Shown one piece after another: positions 26,466-34,973 of a DNA stretch of 64,000 nucleotides (the first letter of the stretch is position 1; each line of letters opens with the position of its first letter). Source of the stretch: Vibrio sp. CB1-14 (lineage in GTDB: Bacteria; Pseudomonadota; Gammaproteobacteria; Enterobacterales; Vibrionaceae). Under the pieces are notes generated by a model. The model was not told where the DNA came from and ran no database searches. It worked only from the letters and a program-made list of their open reading frames with translations. Position numbers and translations under genes: made by a program. Where the stretch lies: positions 310,001-374,000 of the forward strand of contig NZ_CP115921.1 of NCBI RefSeq assembly GCF_040412085.2. Direction: 5' to 3'.

Positions 26466-27095
26466 TTAAAATTTGTACCCGAGAGAAAGACTGCCCTGCG
26501 TTTGATCCTTGATAATGCCGCGACTTCTAAATGGCGCCCGCTCCAATCGAGTATCAACATAAATCCCCAAAGCAGTGTTCACTCGCGCACCAATCGCAGC
26601 CGTCACTGTAGAGCCGCTCAATTTTTCAGATCCTAAGGTATCCAAGTTATCTGATGGCATCGTATTGCTCATATGATTAACTTCAAAATCGCCACCTTGA
26701 GTCGCGACGCCCACAGCGACGTAAGGCTTTATATCTACCACCCCAAGGTCAAACGCATAACCTACCTCAGCTTCGATACCTGCTCGCCAACCGTCGACTT
26801 CTGCTTCTGCTGCCCCAACCACCGGCGGTAGTACTTGTCCCATGTATGGTTCAGCTGCATCAAAGGCATATTCCCCTTGAGTTTTCCCTTTGAGCCCTTG
26901 AACATAGCCATTCACTGAAAATACACGGTTAACATCGTAGCCAAGCTCTAATCTCGGTTGAGCACCTAAACCACCAAGTTCTGTCGCTTGCCCCATGGTC
27001 GCTCCCGGACCAACACGAAAACCAGAGTATTCCGTATCTGCCATCGCGATTGAAGACATGCCTGCAACACACATTACTATTAACGCCTTTTTCAT
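26466..27095 (-). CDS. Outer-membrane beta-barrel protein
   Basis: 209 residues: signal peptide MKKALIVMCVAGMSSIAMA, then TEYSGFRVGPGATMGQATEL, repeated amphipathic strands and a terminal SLSLGYKF with Phe at the end. It resembles the barrel at 3920-4438 in plan (both start the mature part with xF-GFRVG-like or GHRVGAG) and is likely a paralogue. The ATG at 27095 follows AGAGGTG at seven bases; the GTG three codons earlier lies inside that ribosome binding site. Role unknown. Confidence 0.8.
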   Translation of the reverse strand: MKKALIVMCVAGMSSIAMADTEYSGFRVGPGATMGQATELGGLGAQPRLELGYDVNRVFSVNGYVQGLKGKTQGEYAFDAAEPYMGQVLPPVVGAAEAEVDGWRAGIEAEVGYAFDLGVVDIKPYVAVGVATQGGDFEVNHMSNTMPSDNLDTLGSEKLSGSTVTAAIGARVNTALGIYVDTRLERAPFRSRGIIKDQTQGSLSLGYKF

Positions 27096-27182
27096 TTTAT
27101 TCACCTCTAAGTTAATTCGGAATTAAACAAATGTTTACAACCCCTCAACCCCGCACGAAGGCGGGGGGAGTGAAAAGTGACG

Positions 27183-27479
27183 TTATTGATGTCTGCTCTT
27201 TGAGCGGAAAAGGCATTTAAGCTTTGAGCGAATAAGACTCACTAAAGTTTTTCCCAAAATGGCTATTGAACCAAATAGAATCACCTCGTTAATAACAAAC
27301 CCAATTCCTACCACCGATACCGTTTCTGCTGCCGGCCAGTCCATGGCGGAACCCAGCGCCCCCAAGCCGGCCGGTACGGCAAACATACCAATATTGGTGA
27401 GAATAAAGGTGACCAGCGCCAACTTCTTTAGTGGAGTATCAGCCAACGAATACAGGTTTAAATCAGATTGATTTGACAT
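27183..27479 (-). CDS. Small membrane protein (transporter-suffix-like)
   Basis: 98 residues with two or more hydrophobic helices (LALVTFILTNIGMFAVPAG and FVINEVILFGSIAILGKTLV). It looks like the family annotated as transporter suffix domain-containing protein, whose function is not known to me. The start at 27479 was preferred to the longer frame because an AGAGG lies upstream. It follows a 41-residue small gene by ten bases and is probably co-translated with it. Confidence 0.65.
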   Translation of the reverse strand: MSNQSDLNLYSLADTPLKKLALVTFILTNIGMFAVPAGLGALGSAMDWPAAETVSVVGIGFVINEVILFGSIAILGKTLVSLIRSKLKCLFRSKSRHQ

Positions 27480-27489
27480 GGAGACCTCT

Positions 27490-27615
27490 TTACTTGACAG
27501 CGTTATTTTTAGTCGCAAAACGCGAATAGAAAGCCAAATTTAGCGAGACTTTGCGTTCATAAGATTTTGCTGGGTCTATGTCTTTGTTGTTGGTTGATTT
27601 GATGTCAGTAGTCAT
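27490..27615 (-). CDS. 41-residue small protein upstream of the transporter-suffix-like gene
   Basis: ATG at 27615 has AAGG eight bases upstream. The product starts MTTDIKSTNNKDIDPAKSYE and ends in a mixed aromatic/basic tail (LNLAFYSRFATKNNAVK). The stop (27490-27492) lies just before the ribosome binding site of the next gene, so the pair forms a tight operon. It has no membrane segment. It could be a real small protein or a leader peptide coupling translation. Family not recognised. Confidence 0.5.
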   Translation of the reverse strand: MTTDIKSTNNKDIDPAKSYERKVSLNLAFYSRFATKNNAVK

Positions 27616-27866
27616 GGTCTTTACCTTCTTTATGTCTAATAAAGCGCATCCATTCCACTATGTTGTCAAAACGATTGGTCTCGTTTCCCCTCTGACACCG
27701 CTTATATTAGTCATCTTTACTGAAATACAAATTCATTAAACCTTAAGAATAATTGACAGGTTGTGTTTTTATTCCTCCTTGAATAATCATCTTGCAAACA
27801 TCACTCACTTAACTAACCTTAAGGAATACAAACATAAAGACCATTAAAGGTGTAAGCTAAACTGAT

Positions 27867-28727
27867 ATGTTAACCGTGAATTTGCTACAACTTCAGGCCT
27901 TCGTTCTCTCGGCTGAAACCGGTTCTTTTTCTGCTGCTGCCAGAAAAATGAAGAAAACGCACTCTGCAATTAGCATGACGGTCTCTAATCTAGAGCTCGA
28001 CGTGAACCAAGAGCTATTCGATCGTTCTACGCGCAACCCCACGCTGACGCCCGCTGGCGAAGTACTGCTAAAGGAAGCCAAGCTTATCTTGGCACAGTGT
28101 GAACACTTTGAGCGTCTCGCAAATGAGTTGGAGCCTGAAGAAGAGACAGAGTTCATATTGGCCGTTGATAACGTCTATAGCGTCCCGAATGAGAAAGACA
28201 TCCTCCATTTGCTAGCAAAGGATTTTCCGAGGCTCAAGTTAAAGCTCCGAGAGATGCCATCCTCAGAGGTTGTTTCCGCGGTTGTTAAAGGAGAAGCCCA
28301 CATAGGATTTACGCTGTTGGAGCAGCCTATTTTCAGTAATCTCGGCGCAATTTCACTCCCAAGTGCGGAGCTGCTCTATATTGCTAGCCCCGAGCATCCA
28401 CTAGCTAAACTCGATACTGTCTCTTTGGTGGATCTACAACGTTACAGGCAAGCTTATCTGTCACATAATCGCAAAGCCTCAGACACGGCAATCTCACCCA
28501 ATATCTGGGAATGTGAATCTATTTCAGCGGCGAAAACCGCCATTGGTTACGGACTGTGCTGGGGAATCGCGGTCGAACCTTTTATTCGTCCGCAAATAGA
28601 GTCAGGTCAGATTGTGAAGTTGAATGTGGAGCCATCATTGAGAAAAGCAATCCCAGCGGCGCTCATTTGGAAGATAGGAAGTGAGTCTGGAAAAGTGCAT
28701 AAAGCAATACGAGCGTTATATAGCTAA
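27867..28727 (+). CDS. LysR family transcriptional regulator
   Basis: 286 residues: N-terminal helix-turn-helix (LLQLQAFVLSAETGSFSAAA, then HSAISMTVSNLELDV) and a LysR effector domain. It is divergent from the 41-residue/transporter-suffix-like pair, the usual placement for a LysR target, with a 251-base shared intergenic region. A hairpin terminator follows at 28745. Confidence 0.88.
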   Translation: MLTVNLLQLQAFVLSAETGSFSAAARKMKKTHSAISMTVSNLELDVNQELFDRSTRNPTLTPAGEVLLKEAKLILAQCEHFERLANELEPEEETEFILAVDNVYSVPNEKDILHLLAKDFPRLKLKLREMPSSEVVSAVVKGEAHIGFTLLEQPIFSNLGAISLPSAELLYIASPEHPLAKLDTVSLVDLQRYRQAYLSHNRKASDTAISPNIWECESISAAKTAIGYGLCWGIAVEPFIRPQIESGQIVKLNVEPSLRKAIPAALIWKIGSESGKVHKAIRALYS

Positions 28728-28744
28728 CGCCTTAAAACAAAAAA

Positions 28745-28769
28745 GGCCTCACCAATATATGGTAAGGCC
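28745..28769. terminator. Hairpin between convergent LysR and helicase genes
   Basis: GGCCTCACC (28745-28753) and GGTAAGGCC (28761-28769) pair with one mismatch; an A run on the left serves the minus-strand helicase gene as its U tract. Confidence 0.7.
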
Positions 28770-28776
28770 GATTACT

Positions 28777-30108
28777 TTATTCACTGTCTGCAGCTGGCTT
28801 AGGCTTTTTCTTCGGAATGAATACCGAATCACCCACAGCCACATTTTTATAAAAGGTTTTATCGCGATTCGCTGGTTTCTTAGGCGTCGCTTTCTTCTGC
28901 TGTGCTTTACCTTTAGCAGCCTGTGCTTTCTTATTAACGGCTGGTTTCTTAGGACGGAAGCCTTTGAATTTACCTTTCAGTCCTTCTAGTACCGAGAAGC
29001 CAATATCTTGCTGAAGGAAAGCCTCAACACGTTTAAAACTATCCCAGTCCTTTGGACCAACCAAAGAAATTGCATCACCTTTGTTACCTGCACGGCCGGT
29101 ACGGCCTACACGGTGTACGTATTCCTCGGTGTGCTTTGGCATATCGAAGTTAATTACGTGAGTAACCGTTGCGATATCTATGCCTCGAGAAGCTACATCT
29201 GTGGTCACCAGGATCTTAAATACATGACGTTCAAACTGACTCATAATGGTGTTGCGCTGAGTCTGGTTTAAATTACCGCTTAACGCGATAGCCTTAAGCT
29301 GCTTTTCATTCAGCCATTTAGTCAAACGATCGGTATCAACTCGAGTTGCAGTAAAGATGATCACCTGCTTGTACTCGGCTTCTTCGAGGATACGCTCTAG
29401 TAAAGCTTCTTTATGATCTAGATGGTCACAAAGGTAGAATTTCTGAGTGATGTCTTTGTGTTCTTCGTTAGAGACACCAATTGAGATACGTTTTGGCGCA
29501 TCCAGCATCTCTGCTGCAATGTCATTGACTTCAGCGTGATCAAGCGTCGCAGAAAACATCAGCGTTTGACGGCGGCGGTGTTTCGCAGCGTTGTGGATGC
29601 GGCGAAGCTCTGGAGCAAAACCGAGATCCAACATACGGTCAGCTTCATCAAGAACCAAAGTTTCCAAACCGTCGAGAAATGTTGAGCGATGCTCTAAATG
29701 GTCAGCTAGGCGTCCTGGAGTCGCTACAATAAACTTAGGATAGCGGCGCAGCGCTTTCACTTGGTCGTTAAAGTTCTCACCACCTAGAATGAGCGCAGCC
29801 TCATAAGACAGACCACCCAACATAGATTTAAGCTCACCGTACACCTGCTTCGCTAGTTCACGCGTTGGTGCCAGAATCACACCACGTGGATCTTTTGCAG
29901 AGAATGCTTTGTTCTTAAGAGATTTATGCAGCATCGGCAATACAAATGCCAAAGTCTTGCCAGAACCCGTTTTTGAAGACGCCAGCAAATCCTTACCAGC
30001 AATCGCGACCGGAATAGCTTGCTTCTGGATGTCGGTCGCTTTTTTAAAGTCGTAGTGACTTAAGTTCTTCAATAGTCGGTTATCTAGGCCAAGTTCTTTA
30101 AATTGCAA
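28777..30108 (-). CDS. DEAD-box ATP-dependent RNA helicase
   Basis: 443 residues. Q motif (DFKKATDIQKQAIPVAI), Walker A ASSKTGSGKT, PTRELA, TPGR, DEAD, SAT, and the second-domain motifs ARGID-like ASRGIDI and HRVGRTGRAG are intact. A lysine/alanine-rich tail (about 370-443) probably binds RNA. It belongs to the RhlE/SrmB-like bacterial group; I cannot assign it further. The start is a TTG at 30108 with GGAG nine bases upstream. It is likely involved in ribosome assembly or mRNA turnover, often cold-responsive. Confidence 0.9.
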   Translation of the reverse strand: MQFKELGLDNRLLKNLSHYDFKKATDIQKQAIPVAIAGKDLLASSKTGSGKTLAFVLPMLHKSLKNKAFSAKDPRGVILAPTRELAKQVYGELKSMLGGLSYEAALILGGENFNDQVKALRRYPKFIVATPGRLADHLEHRSTFLDGLETLVLDEADRMLDLGFAPELRRIHNAAKHRRRQTLMFSATLDHAEVNDIAAEMLDAPKRISIGVSNEEHKDITQKFYLCDHLDHKEALLERILEEAEYKQVIIFTATRVDTDRLTKWLNEKQLKAIALSGNLNQTQRNTIMSQFERHVFKILVTTDVASRGIDIATVTHVINFDMPKHTEEYVHRVGRTGRAGNKGDAISLVGPKDWDSFKRVEAFLQQDIGFSVLEGLKGKFKGFRPKKPAVNKKAQAAKGKAQQKKATPKKPANRDKTFYKNVAVGDSVFIPKKKPKPAADSE

Positions 30109-30313
30109 TGCAAGTTCTCCTCAGACGGTTGCAGGCTAAAAATGAGGGCGCATGATACCCGATAATTCTCCTTGCCACCAGCGAACAATCGAGGTGAAAA
30201 ACAAGGCATCTAGACACATTGTAGGAGAAGTCTGAACCAAAACCGCTCATTTCTTGACCTGAAAAAAATAAAATCAGCGGTTACAGAGACTTATAATGAG
30301 ATGATTCCATCTA

Positions 30314-30329
30314 CGTGACATAGATCACA
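30314..30329. promoter_or_regulatory. CRP-like binding site upstream of lpp
   Basis: CGTGA-CATAGA-TCACA matches the CRP consensus TGTGA-N6-TCACA at nine of ten positions. It lies in the 411-base gap between the helicase (minus) and lpp (plus), 191 bases from the lpp start and 206 from the helicase start. The rest of the gap has nothing else I can name apart from AT-rich promoter-like sequence. Confidence 0.6.
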
Positions 30330-30519
30330 TTAATCCTGCTGAGGTTAATCTCATAATTAAGACAAAGGAAGATTAACCCCAAAATGGCGTAATTTTTTGG
30401 TTTTTCTGACTTTTAAATAATTTGCGTTCTTAAAATTAGGCACTAAACTCAGAAATAGCCTTTATGCGAACATTCACGTTGCAGGGCTGTTCTAAATACT
30501 AATCCTGAAGGAGCTTATA

Positions 30520-30768
30520 ATGAAGAAAGTTTTAATTGCAGCTGCAGCATCGTCAGTTTTACTACTTGCAGGTTGTGCGTCTGGTCCAGATGAAGCAACA
30601 ACAGCAAAAATGGATGACCTAAGCAACCAAGTTAGCCAGCTAAGTGCAGACGTTCAAGCGCTTAAAAACGAAGTACAAGCAGGCAACAAGAATGCAATGG
30701 CAGCTCAAGAAGAAGCTGAACGTGCAAACGAGCGTATCGACAACATCGCTCAATCTTACACTAAGTAA
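30520..30768 (+). CDS. lpp: Major outer-membrane lipoprotein Lpp (Braun lipoprotein)
   Basis: 82 residues. Signal peptide with lipobox LLLAGCAS, then heptad repeats (MDDLSNQVSQLSADVQALKN) forming a trimeric coiled coil, ending in SYTK, where the C-terminal Lys is the residue linked to peptidoglycan in Braun's lipoprotein. It has a strong AAGGAG. It anchors the outer membrane to the cell wall. The convergent neighbour at 30869 encodes an L,D-transpeptidase, the enzyme class that makes this link. Confidence 0.93.
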   Translation: MKKVLIAAAASSVLLLAGCASGPDEATTAKMDDLSNQVSQLSADVQALKNEVQAGNKNAMAAQEEAERANERIDNIAQSYTK

Positions 30769-30792
30769 GATGCTAGCTTAAGACAATGAAAA

Positions 30793-30818
30793 ACGCCCAC
30801 GATATCGTGGGCGTTTTA
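30793..30818 (+). terminator. Terminator of lpp
   Basis: ACGCCCACGAT/ATCGTGGGCGT (30793-30814) is a perfect palindrome with A and T runs on either side, so it may work in both directions between the convergent lpp and L,D-transpeptidase genes. Confidence 0.88.
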
Positions 30819-30868
30819 TATCTGCTTTACAGTGAGCAACCGCATTATATCGGTCGCTCAAGATACCG

Positions 30869-31780
30869 TTACTCTAGGTCATCCATCGCTGGCACCACCT
30901 CAATAGGCACGCCGTTCTGAGCCAATACCGCCGCACGAGCAATTTGATCTCGGATCCCGTACTCTTCTAGCCACCATGTTAGCTCTTGAGGAAGTTCCAT
31001 CGCTTTTTTGGTGCCGTCGCTACGGGTAAGTGGTTCATGAGCCTCGATAAAGACGCTTCTATCCGGCTCAAGCGCTATTTTGATTGGCTCGTCAATCACT
31101 TGAACTTTAGTGCCAAGCTTCACTTGATAGAACAGCCAATCGATATCTTTAGGATCCATTCGAATACAGCCAGCACTCACACGAAGTCCAATGCCGAAGT
31201 CTTTGTTGGTACCGTGAATCAAATAACTACCTGTACCGTAGGCAAGGCGCATTGCGTAATCACCAAGCGGATTTTCGGGACCTGCCGGCACAACATCCGG
31301 AAGTTCAATCCCTTTAGCTAAATAGTCTTTACGGATAGAAGTGGGTGGTGTCCAGGTTGGGTTCTCACGCAATTGACTGATCGTAGTGGTCATTTCAGGG
31401 GTGTCTTGACCTATACGCCCAATACCCACAGGGAAAATGTGCACCAAATTCTTGTCCGGCTCAAAGTAATACAGACGTAATTCAGCCAAATTGATCACGA
31501 TACCTTCGTAATCCACCTCAGGCAGAATGGCCTGAGACGGTATCGTCAATACGTAGCCTTCGGATGGCAAAAATGGGTCGACGCCTTTGTTGGCGGCCAT
31601 CAGTGACAAAAAGCCTACATCGTAACGCTTGGCAATGTCAGACATGGTCTCGCCCGCTTCAACACTGTGGTACTGGAGTGTTCCAACCATATTACTACCA
31701 TCGGTTGGAAGCTCAAAAGTCGCTGCACTTAACCACTGAGAAAATCCTAAGCAAGCTGCCAGTAAGGTCTTACGTAACAT
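30869..31780 (-). CDS. L,D-transpeptidase (ErfK/YbiS/YcfS family)
   Basis: 303 residues: signal peptide (MLRKTLLAACLGFSQWLSAA), a LysM peptidoglycan-binding domain (about 37-81) and a YkuD catalytic domain (about 92-230) with the active-site motif HGTN near 189 and SAGCIRM with catalytic Cys205. This class cross-links peptidoglycan or attaches Lpp to it. The ATG at 31780 overlaps the photolyase stop (TGATG), so it is the last gene of a coupled operon. Its convergent neighbour is lpp, its probable substrate. Confidence 0.92.
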   Translation of the reverse strand: MLRKTLLAACLGFSQWLSAATFELPTDGSNMVGTLQYHSVEAGETMSDIAKRYDVGFLSLMAANKGVDPFLPSEGYVLTIPSQAILPEVDYEGIVINLAELRLYYFEPDKNLVHIFPVGIGRIGQDTPEMTTTISQLRENPTWTPPTSIRKDYLAKGIELPDVVPAGPENPLGDYAMRLAYGTGSYLIHGTNKDFGIGLRVSAGCIRMDPKDIDWLFYQVKLGTKVQVIDEPIKIALEPDRSVFIEAHEPLTRSDGTKKAMELPQELTWWLEEYGIRDQIARAAVLAQNGVPIEVVPAMDDLE

Positions 31781-33186
31781 CAATATTGATCCTTAGCTTC
31801 TTTGTATAGTGCTAAGGTTATCTCTCTTTGCGTCTTATGATCAACTATTGGTGCCGGATATGCCACTCCATCGAAGTGCGGCCACATCCATGGTTTATGA
31901 ATAAATTTATTAGGAACATCGCTAAGCTCAGGCAACCAAGTGCGAATAAACTCCCCTTGGGCATCGAATCGCTCACCCTGAGTGATGGGATTAAAAATCC
32001 TAAAATAGGGCTGTCCATCACACCCTGTCGACGCACACCACTGCCAACCGCCATTATTGGCTGCAAAGTCGCCATCCACCAATTTACTCATAAAGTAACG
32101 CTCCCCGCGACGCCAATCGATGTTGAGGTCTTTGGTCAAGAAACTCGCTACAATCATCCGCAGTCTGTTGTGCATCCAACCTGTTTGGTTAAGCTGCTGC
32201 ATCGCCGCATCTACAATCGGATAGCCTGTTTTTCCTTCACACCAACGCTCAAACCACACATCCTCTCCAGGCCAGCGCAGCCCCTTCTCCCACTCTAGAT
32301 AGCCTTTGTGCTTCGAGAGCTTCGGTTCAAAGTGGATGAGATGCTGGTAGAACTCTCGCCAAATAAGCTCACTAAGCCATACTTGCGCCCCTTCAGACAA
32401 AGGCTCACCTTCAGCATCATAGTAAAGACGAGCTATGCATTGACGAACGGACAGGGCGCCAATCGCTAAATAGGGGCTTAATTGACTCGTACCATCAATC
32501 GCCGGTATATCACGTTCATTGTGATAATTGCGTACTGATTCGTCAGAAAACTGCCTTAAACGGGTCAATATTGAATCTGTCGATACGTGGTATTGACTGC
32601 TATCTTGCCTTGGATAAGTAAAACATTCCTCTAAAGAATGTAAACCTTGGAAGTCGGAAATGCATGGTGCAGATGCTGGTGGCTTAACAACTTCAGCCTT
32701 TGAAAACTGATTTTGCCATGCCTTTCGAAATGGCGTGAAAACTTTAAAGTAACCGCCTTGTTTGTTGAGAACGCTACCAGGCAACAACATACACTTATCG
32801 TCAAAGGCATGCACATTTACGCCATTTTTAGCCGCCAGTGCCTCTAATTGCTCTACTCGCTGACGTTCATTGAACTCGTAATCTCGGTTTAGGTAGATAT
32901 CACCGACATCATGTTTCGCGCAGAATTCTACGAGCCATTGATTGGCTCCATCGAAGTTATCTGTACTCGCCACTATCAAAGGTATGTTCAGCGCACTAAG
33001 CTCGTTTTCAAGCTCTCTCAAACGTCTAAATATCAGATCGGCTTGGATAGGAGCAAGGTCATGCTCAGCCCATTGCTGCGGCGTAACGATAAAACAGGCA
33101 ACCACAGGTGTGACACCATCAATAGCAGCGATGAGCGCTGTATTATCAATGGTTCTAAGATCACGATTAAACAGCATTAGTTTCAT
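31780..33186 (-). CDS. phrB: Deoxyribodipyrimidine (CPD) photolyase
   Basis: 468 residues. N-terminal antenna-binding Rossmann domain begins MKLMLFNRDLRTIDNTAL; the FAD domain contains WLSELIWREFYQHL, the catalytic-core GYPIVDAAMQQLNQTGWMHNRLRM and DGDFAANNGGWQWCASTGCD, matching class I CPD photolyases. It repairs cyclobutane pyrimidine dimers with blue or near-UV light. It overlaps the MerR gene by four bases upstream and the L,D-transpeptidase by one base downstream. Confidence 0.94.
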   Translation of the reverse strand: MKLMLFNRDLRTIDNTALIAAIDGVTPVVACFIVTPQQWAEHDLAPIQADLIFRRLRELENELSALNIPLIVASTDNFDGANQWLVEFCAKHDVGDIYLNRDYEFNERQRVEQLEALAAKNGVNVHAFDDKCMLLPGSVLNKQGGYFKVFTPFRKAWQNQFSKAEVVKPPASAPCISDFQGLHSLEECFTYPRQDSSQYHVSTDSILTRLRQFSDESVRNYHNERDIPAIDGTSQLSPYLAIGALSVRQCIARLYYDAEGEPLSEGAQVWLSELIWREFYQHLIHFEPKLSKHKGYLEWEKGLRWPGEDVWFERWCEGKTGYPIVDAAMQQLNQTGWMHNRLRMIVASFLTKDLNIDWRRGERYFMSKLVDGDFAANNGGWQWCASTGCDGQPYFRIFNPITQGERFDAQGEFIRTWLPELSDVPNKFIHKPWMWPHFDGVAYPAPIVDHKTQREITLALYKEAKDQY

Positions 33187-33971
33187 GACAGCTTACCCGC
33201 ATTGTTACTGATTAAGTGCTCAACGACTGGAGACAGTAACCAAGCCGGTTTATCCTGCTCGCGCTGCACTCGAATTGCATCAAGTTGTTTTTCAGACAAG
33301 GATTTCTCCGCAAAGAGATGTACCGAGTCGAAATTCACTGAATCCAGCTGAAGCGCCGACACATCTTCGACCCCATCAATGAAGGTGACGTTGACGCCCT
33401 GTTCAGACAACCGTGCATAATTCAGCCAGGCAAATAGATTGCCGGTGACATCCATACTCACCAGCAAAGTGGATGTTGAGCGTTTTCGTTTGCGCTCTAC
33501 ATTAGCCATGATGGCAAGCTTTTGAATCATCGCTGTTTTAAACAGTGACTGCTGTATCGCTTTGGGGCTTAGTTTCAAGTAGTCCGTTGCGTTAAGGACT
33601 GGGATAACAAACTTCATCTCCACCACATCTAAAGGATACTCTTTCAACACAGTATCAATAATGACGTCGACTTTGTTACTGCTTAAAGCGCCAAGGGCAT
33701 CCAGTAACGTCGTAACTTCTTCCAACTGCTCGGTTTCAACATCGGTTTGAGACAATGTATCAGAATCAATGAGCGCCTTAACTTTACCTATGGAGACTCC
33801 TTTACTGAGCCAGCTTTGGATATTGTTAATACGCTCAACGTCTTTCTCTGTATAGAGACGATGCCCTTTGTCAGTTCGCTGTGGTTGAATCAAGTTGTAC
33901 CGTCGTTGCCAAGCCCGAAGCGTAACGGGCTTAACGCCCGTAATATCCGCCACTTCACGGATCGCGTACAT
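33183..33971 (-). CDS. MerR family transcriptional regulator (photolyase operon)
   Basis: 262 residues from the ATG at 33971 (a longer start at 34001 would overlap the previous gene by 11 bases). N-terminal MerR helix-turn-helix: YAIREVADITGVKPVTLRAWQRRY, with RTDKGHRLYTEKDVERI. The C-terminal 180 residues resemble the B12-binding region of LitR/CarH-type light sensors in length, but I see no clear DxHxxG cobalamin motif. Linked to a photolyase, it probably controls light- or stress-dependent expression. Palindromes at 34974-35044 are candidate operators. Confidence 0.82.
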   Translation of the reverse strand: MYAIREVADITGVKPVTLRAWQRRYNLIQPQRTDKGHRLYTEKDVERINNIQSWLSKGVSIGKVKALIDSDTLSQTDVETEQLEEVTTLLDALGALSSNKVDVIIDTVLKEYPLDVVEMKFVIPVLNATDYLKLSPKAIQQSLFKTAMIQKLAIMANVERKRKRSTSTLLVSMDVTGNLFAWLNYARLSEQGVNVTFIDGVEDVSALQLDSVNFDSVHLFAEKSLSEKQLDAIRVQREQDKPAWLLSPVVEHLISNNAGKLS

Positions 33972-33990
33972 GGTATTACTCAAGGTATTA

Positions 33991-34941
33991 CTACAAGCCA
34001 TATCTTAAACGCATCTCCTCTGGGTGAGGCTGCAAAAACTGCTGATGTGACAAGTAGTCATCTGGGTAAGCATTGAGGTAATGTTTAAGCAGCGTCAATG
34101 GCGCTAATATCGGTAGCAGTCCTGTACGGTAGTCGTCGATGACATGAGCCAACTCCGCTTTCTCGTCTTTATTGAGCGAGCGCTTGAAGTACCCTTGAAT
34201 GTGCATGAGCACGTTGGTCACATTTTTTCGGCTTGCGCGGTTTTTCAATCCTTCCATCAACCCTAGGCGATAGGCTTGATAAAATTCGTCTGGCTGGTAG
34301 TCGGCCTGGTTTGCAACTAAACGTCCAAGACTCTTATAAGACTGTGGATCGTGTGCCATGAGCGTCAACTTGTAGCGAGAATGGAAAGCGACGATTTTAC
34401 CTGGCGTTGGCTCTCCACCCATTGACGCATAAAAATCCTTTAAGCTGTAAACACGCGCTACAAAGTTCTCTTTCAATACAGGATCGTTAAGTCGCCCATC
34501 TTCCTCAACTGGCAGCCAAGGCATTTTTTTCATTAAGTGCTCGGTATATAAGCCAACACCATCGGTTCGAGCATGACCACGAGTGTAAACCTTCACACGC
34601 TCCATTCCACAACTTGGAGATTTGGCACAAACGATATAGCCACACATTTCTGTATCTTTTAGCTCGGCGACTTTTTCTCGAGTAAAATGCATCATGCCAT
34701 CTGTGTGATCATTTGATGCATCTTTGGTATCCACAAGTGCAATACGCTCTTCGTTGCTCATCAATCGAATCGTCGGTCTTGGTACAGGTAAGCCCATCCC
34801 TACTTCAGGGCAAACAGAAACAAAGTCAAAGTAGTCTCTTAGTTCTTTGTTGACGTACGTGCTCTGCTTATGACCAGAATCGAAACGCACTTTTTCGCCT
34901 AATAGGCAGGAACTGATCCCTACGGTAATTTTCTCGCTCAT
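33991..34941 (-). CDS. ybgA: YbgA/TudS-like protein (DUF523-DUF1722), probable thiouracil/s4U desulfidase
   Basis: 316 residues in two domains. DUF523 (about 5-155) has the conserved cysteines in ISSCLLG, CPEVGMGLPVPRP and CAKSPSCGMERVK; DUF1722 (about 195-310) follows. DUF523 proteins of the TudS group use a [4Fe-4S] cluster to remove sulfur from thiouracil, and DUF523-DUF1722 fusions have been linked to thiouridine in RNA. E. coli ybgA is likewise next to the photolyase gene. It is first in the ybgA-merR-phr-L,D-transpeptidase operon. Since s4U in tRNA is the near-UV sensor, a role in light stress is a reasonable inference. Confidence 0.85.
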   Translation of the reverse strand: MSEKITVGISSCLLGEKVRFDSGHKQSTYVNKELRDYFDFVSVCPEVGMGLPVPRPTIRLMSNEERIALVDTKDASNDHTDGMMHFTREKVAELKDTEMCGYIVCAKSPSCGMERVKVYTRGHARTDGVGLYTEHLMKKMPWLPVEEDGRLNDPVLKENFVARVYSLKDFYASMGGEPTPGKIVAFHSRYKLTLMAHDPQSYKSLGRLVANQADYQPDEFYQAYRLGLMEGLKNRASRKNVTNVLMHIQGYFKRSLNKDEKAELAHVIDDYRTGLLPILAPLTLLKHYLNAYPDDYLSHQQFLQPHPEEMRLRYGL

Positions 34942-34973
34942 CGTCCTTTCCTCACACCTTGCCGTCGCTTACA

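Noticed and set aside
26223..26636. 137-codon open frame on the plus strand over the pst/barrel intergenic region
   Set aside because: It crosses the bidirectional terminator at 26441-26463, overlaps the barrel gene antisense and has no good ribosome binding site or protein-like composition.
33972..34001. Upstream start for the MerR gene at 34001
   Set aside because: It would overlap the previous gene and add residues outside the MerR domain start, although it cannot be fully excluded.
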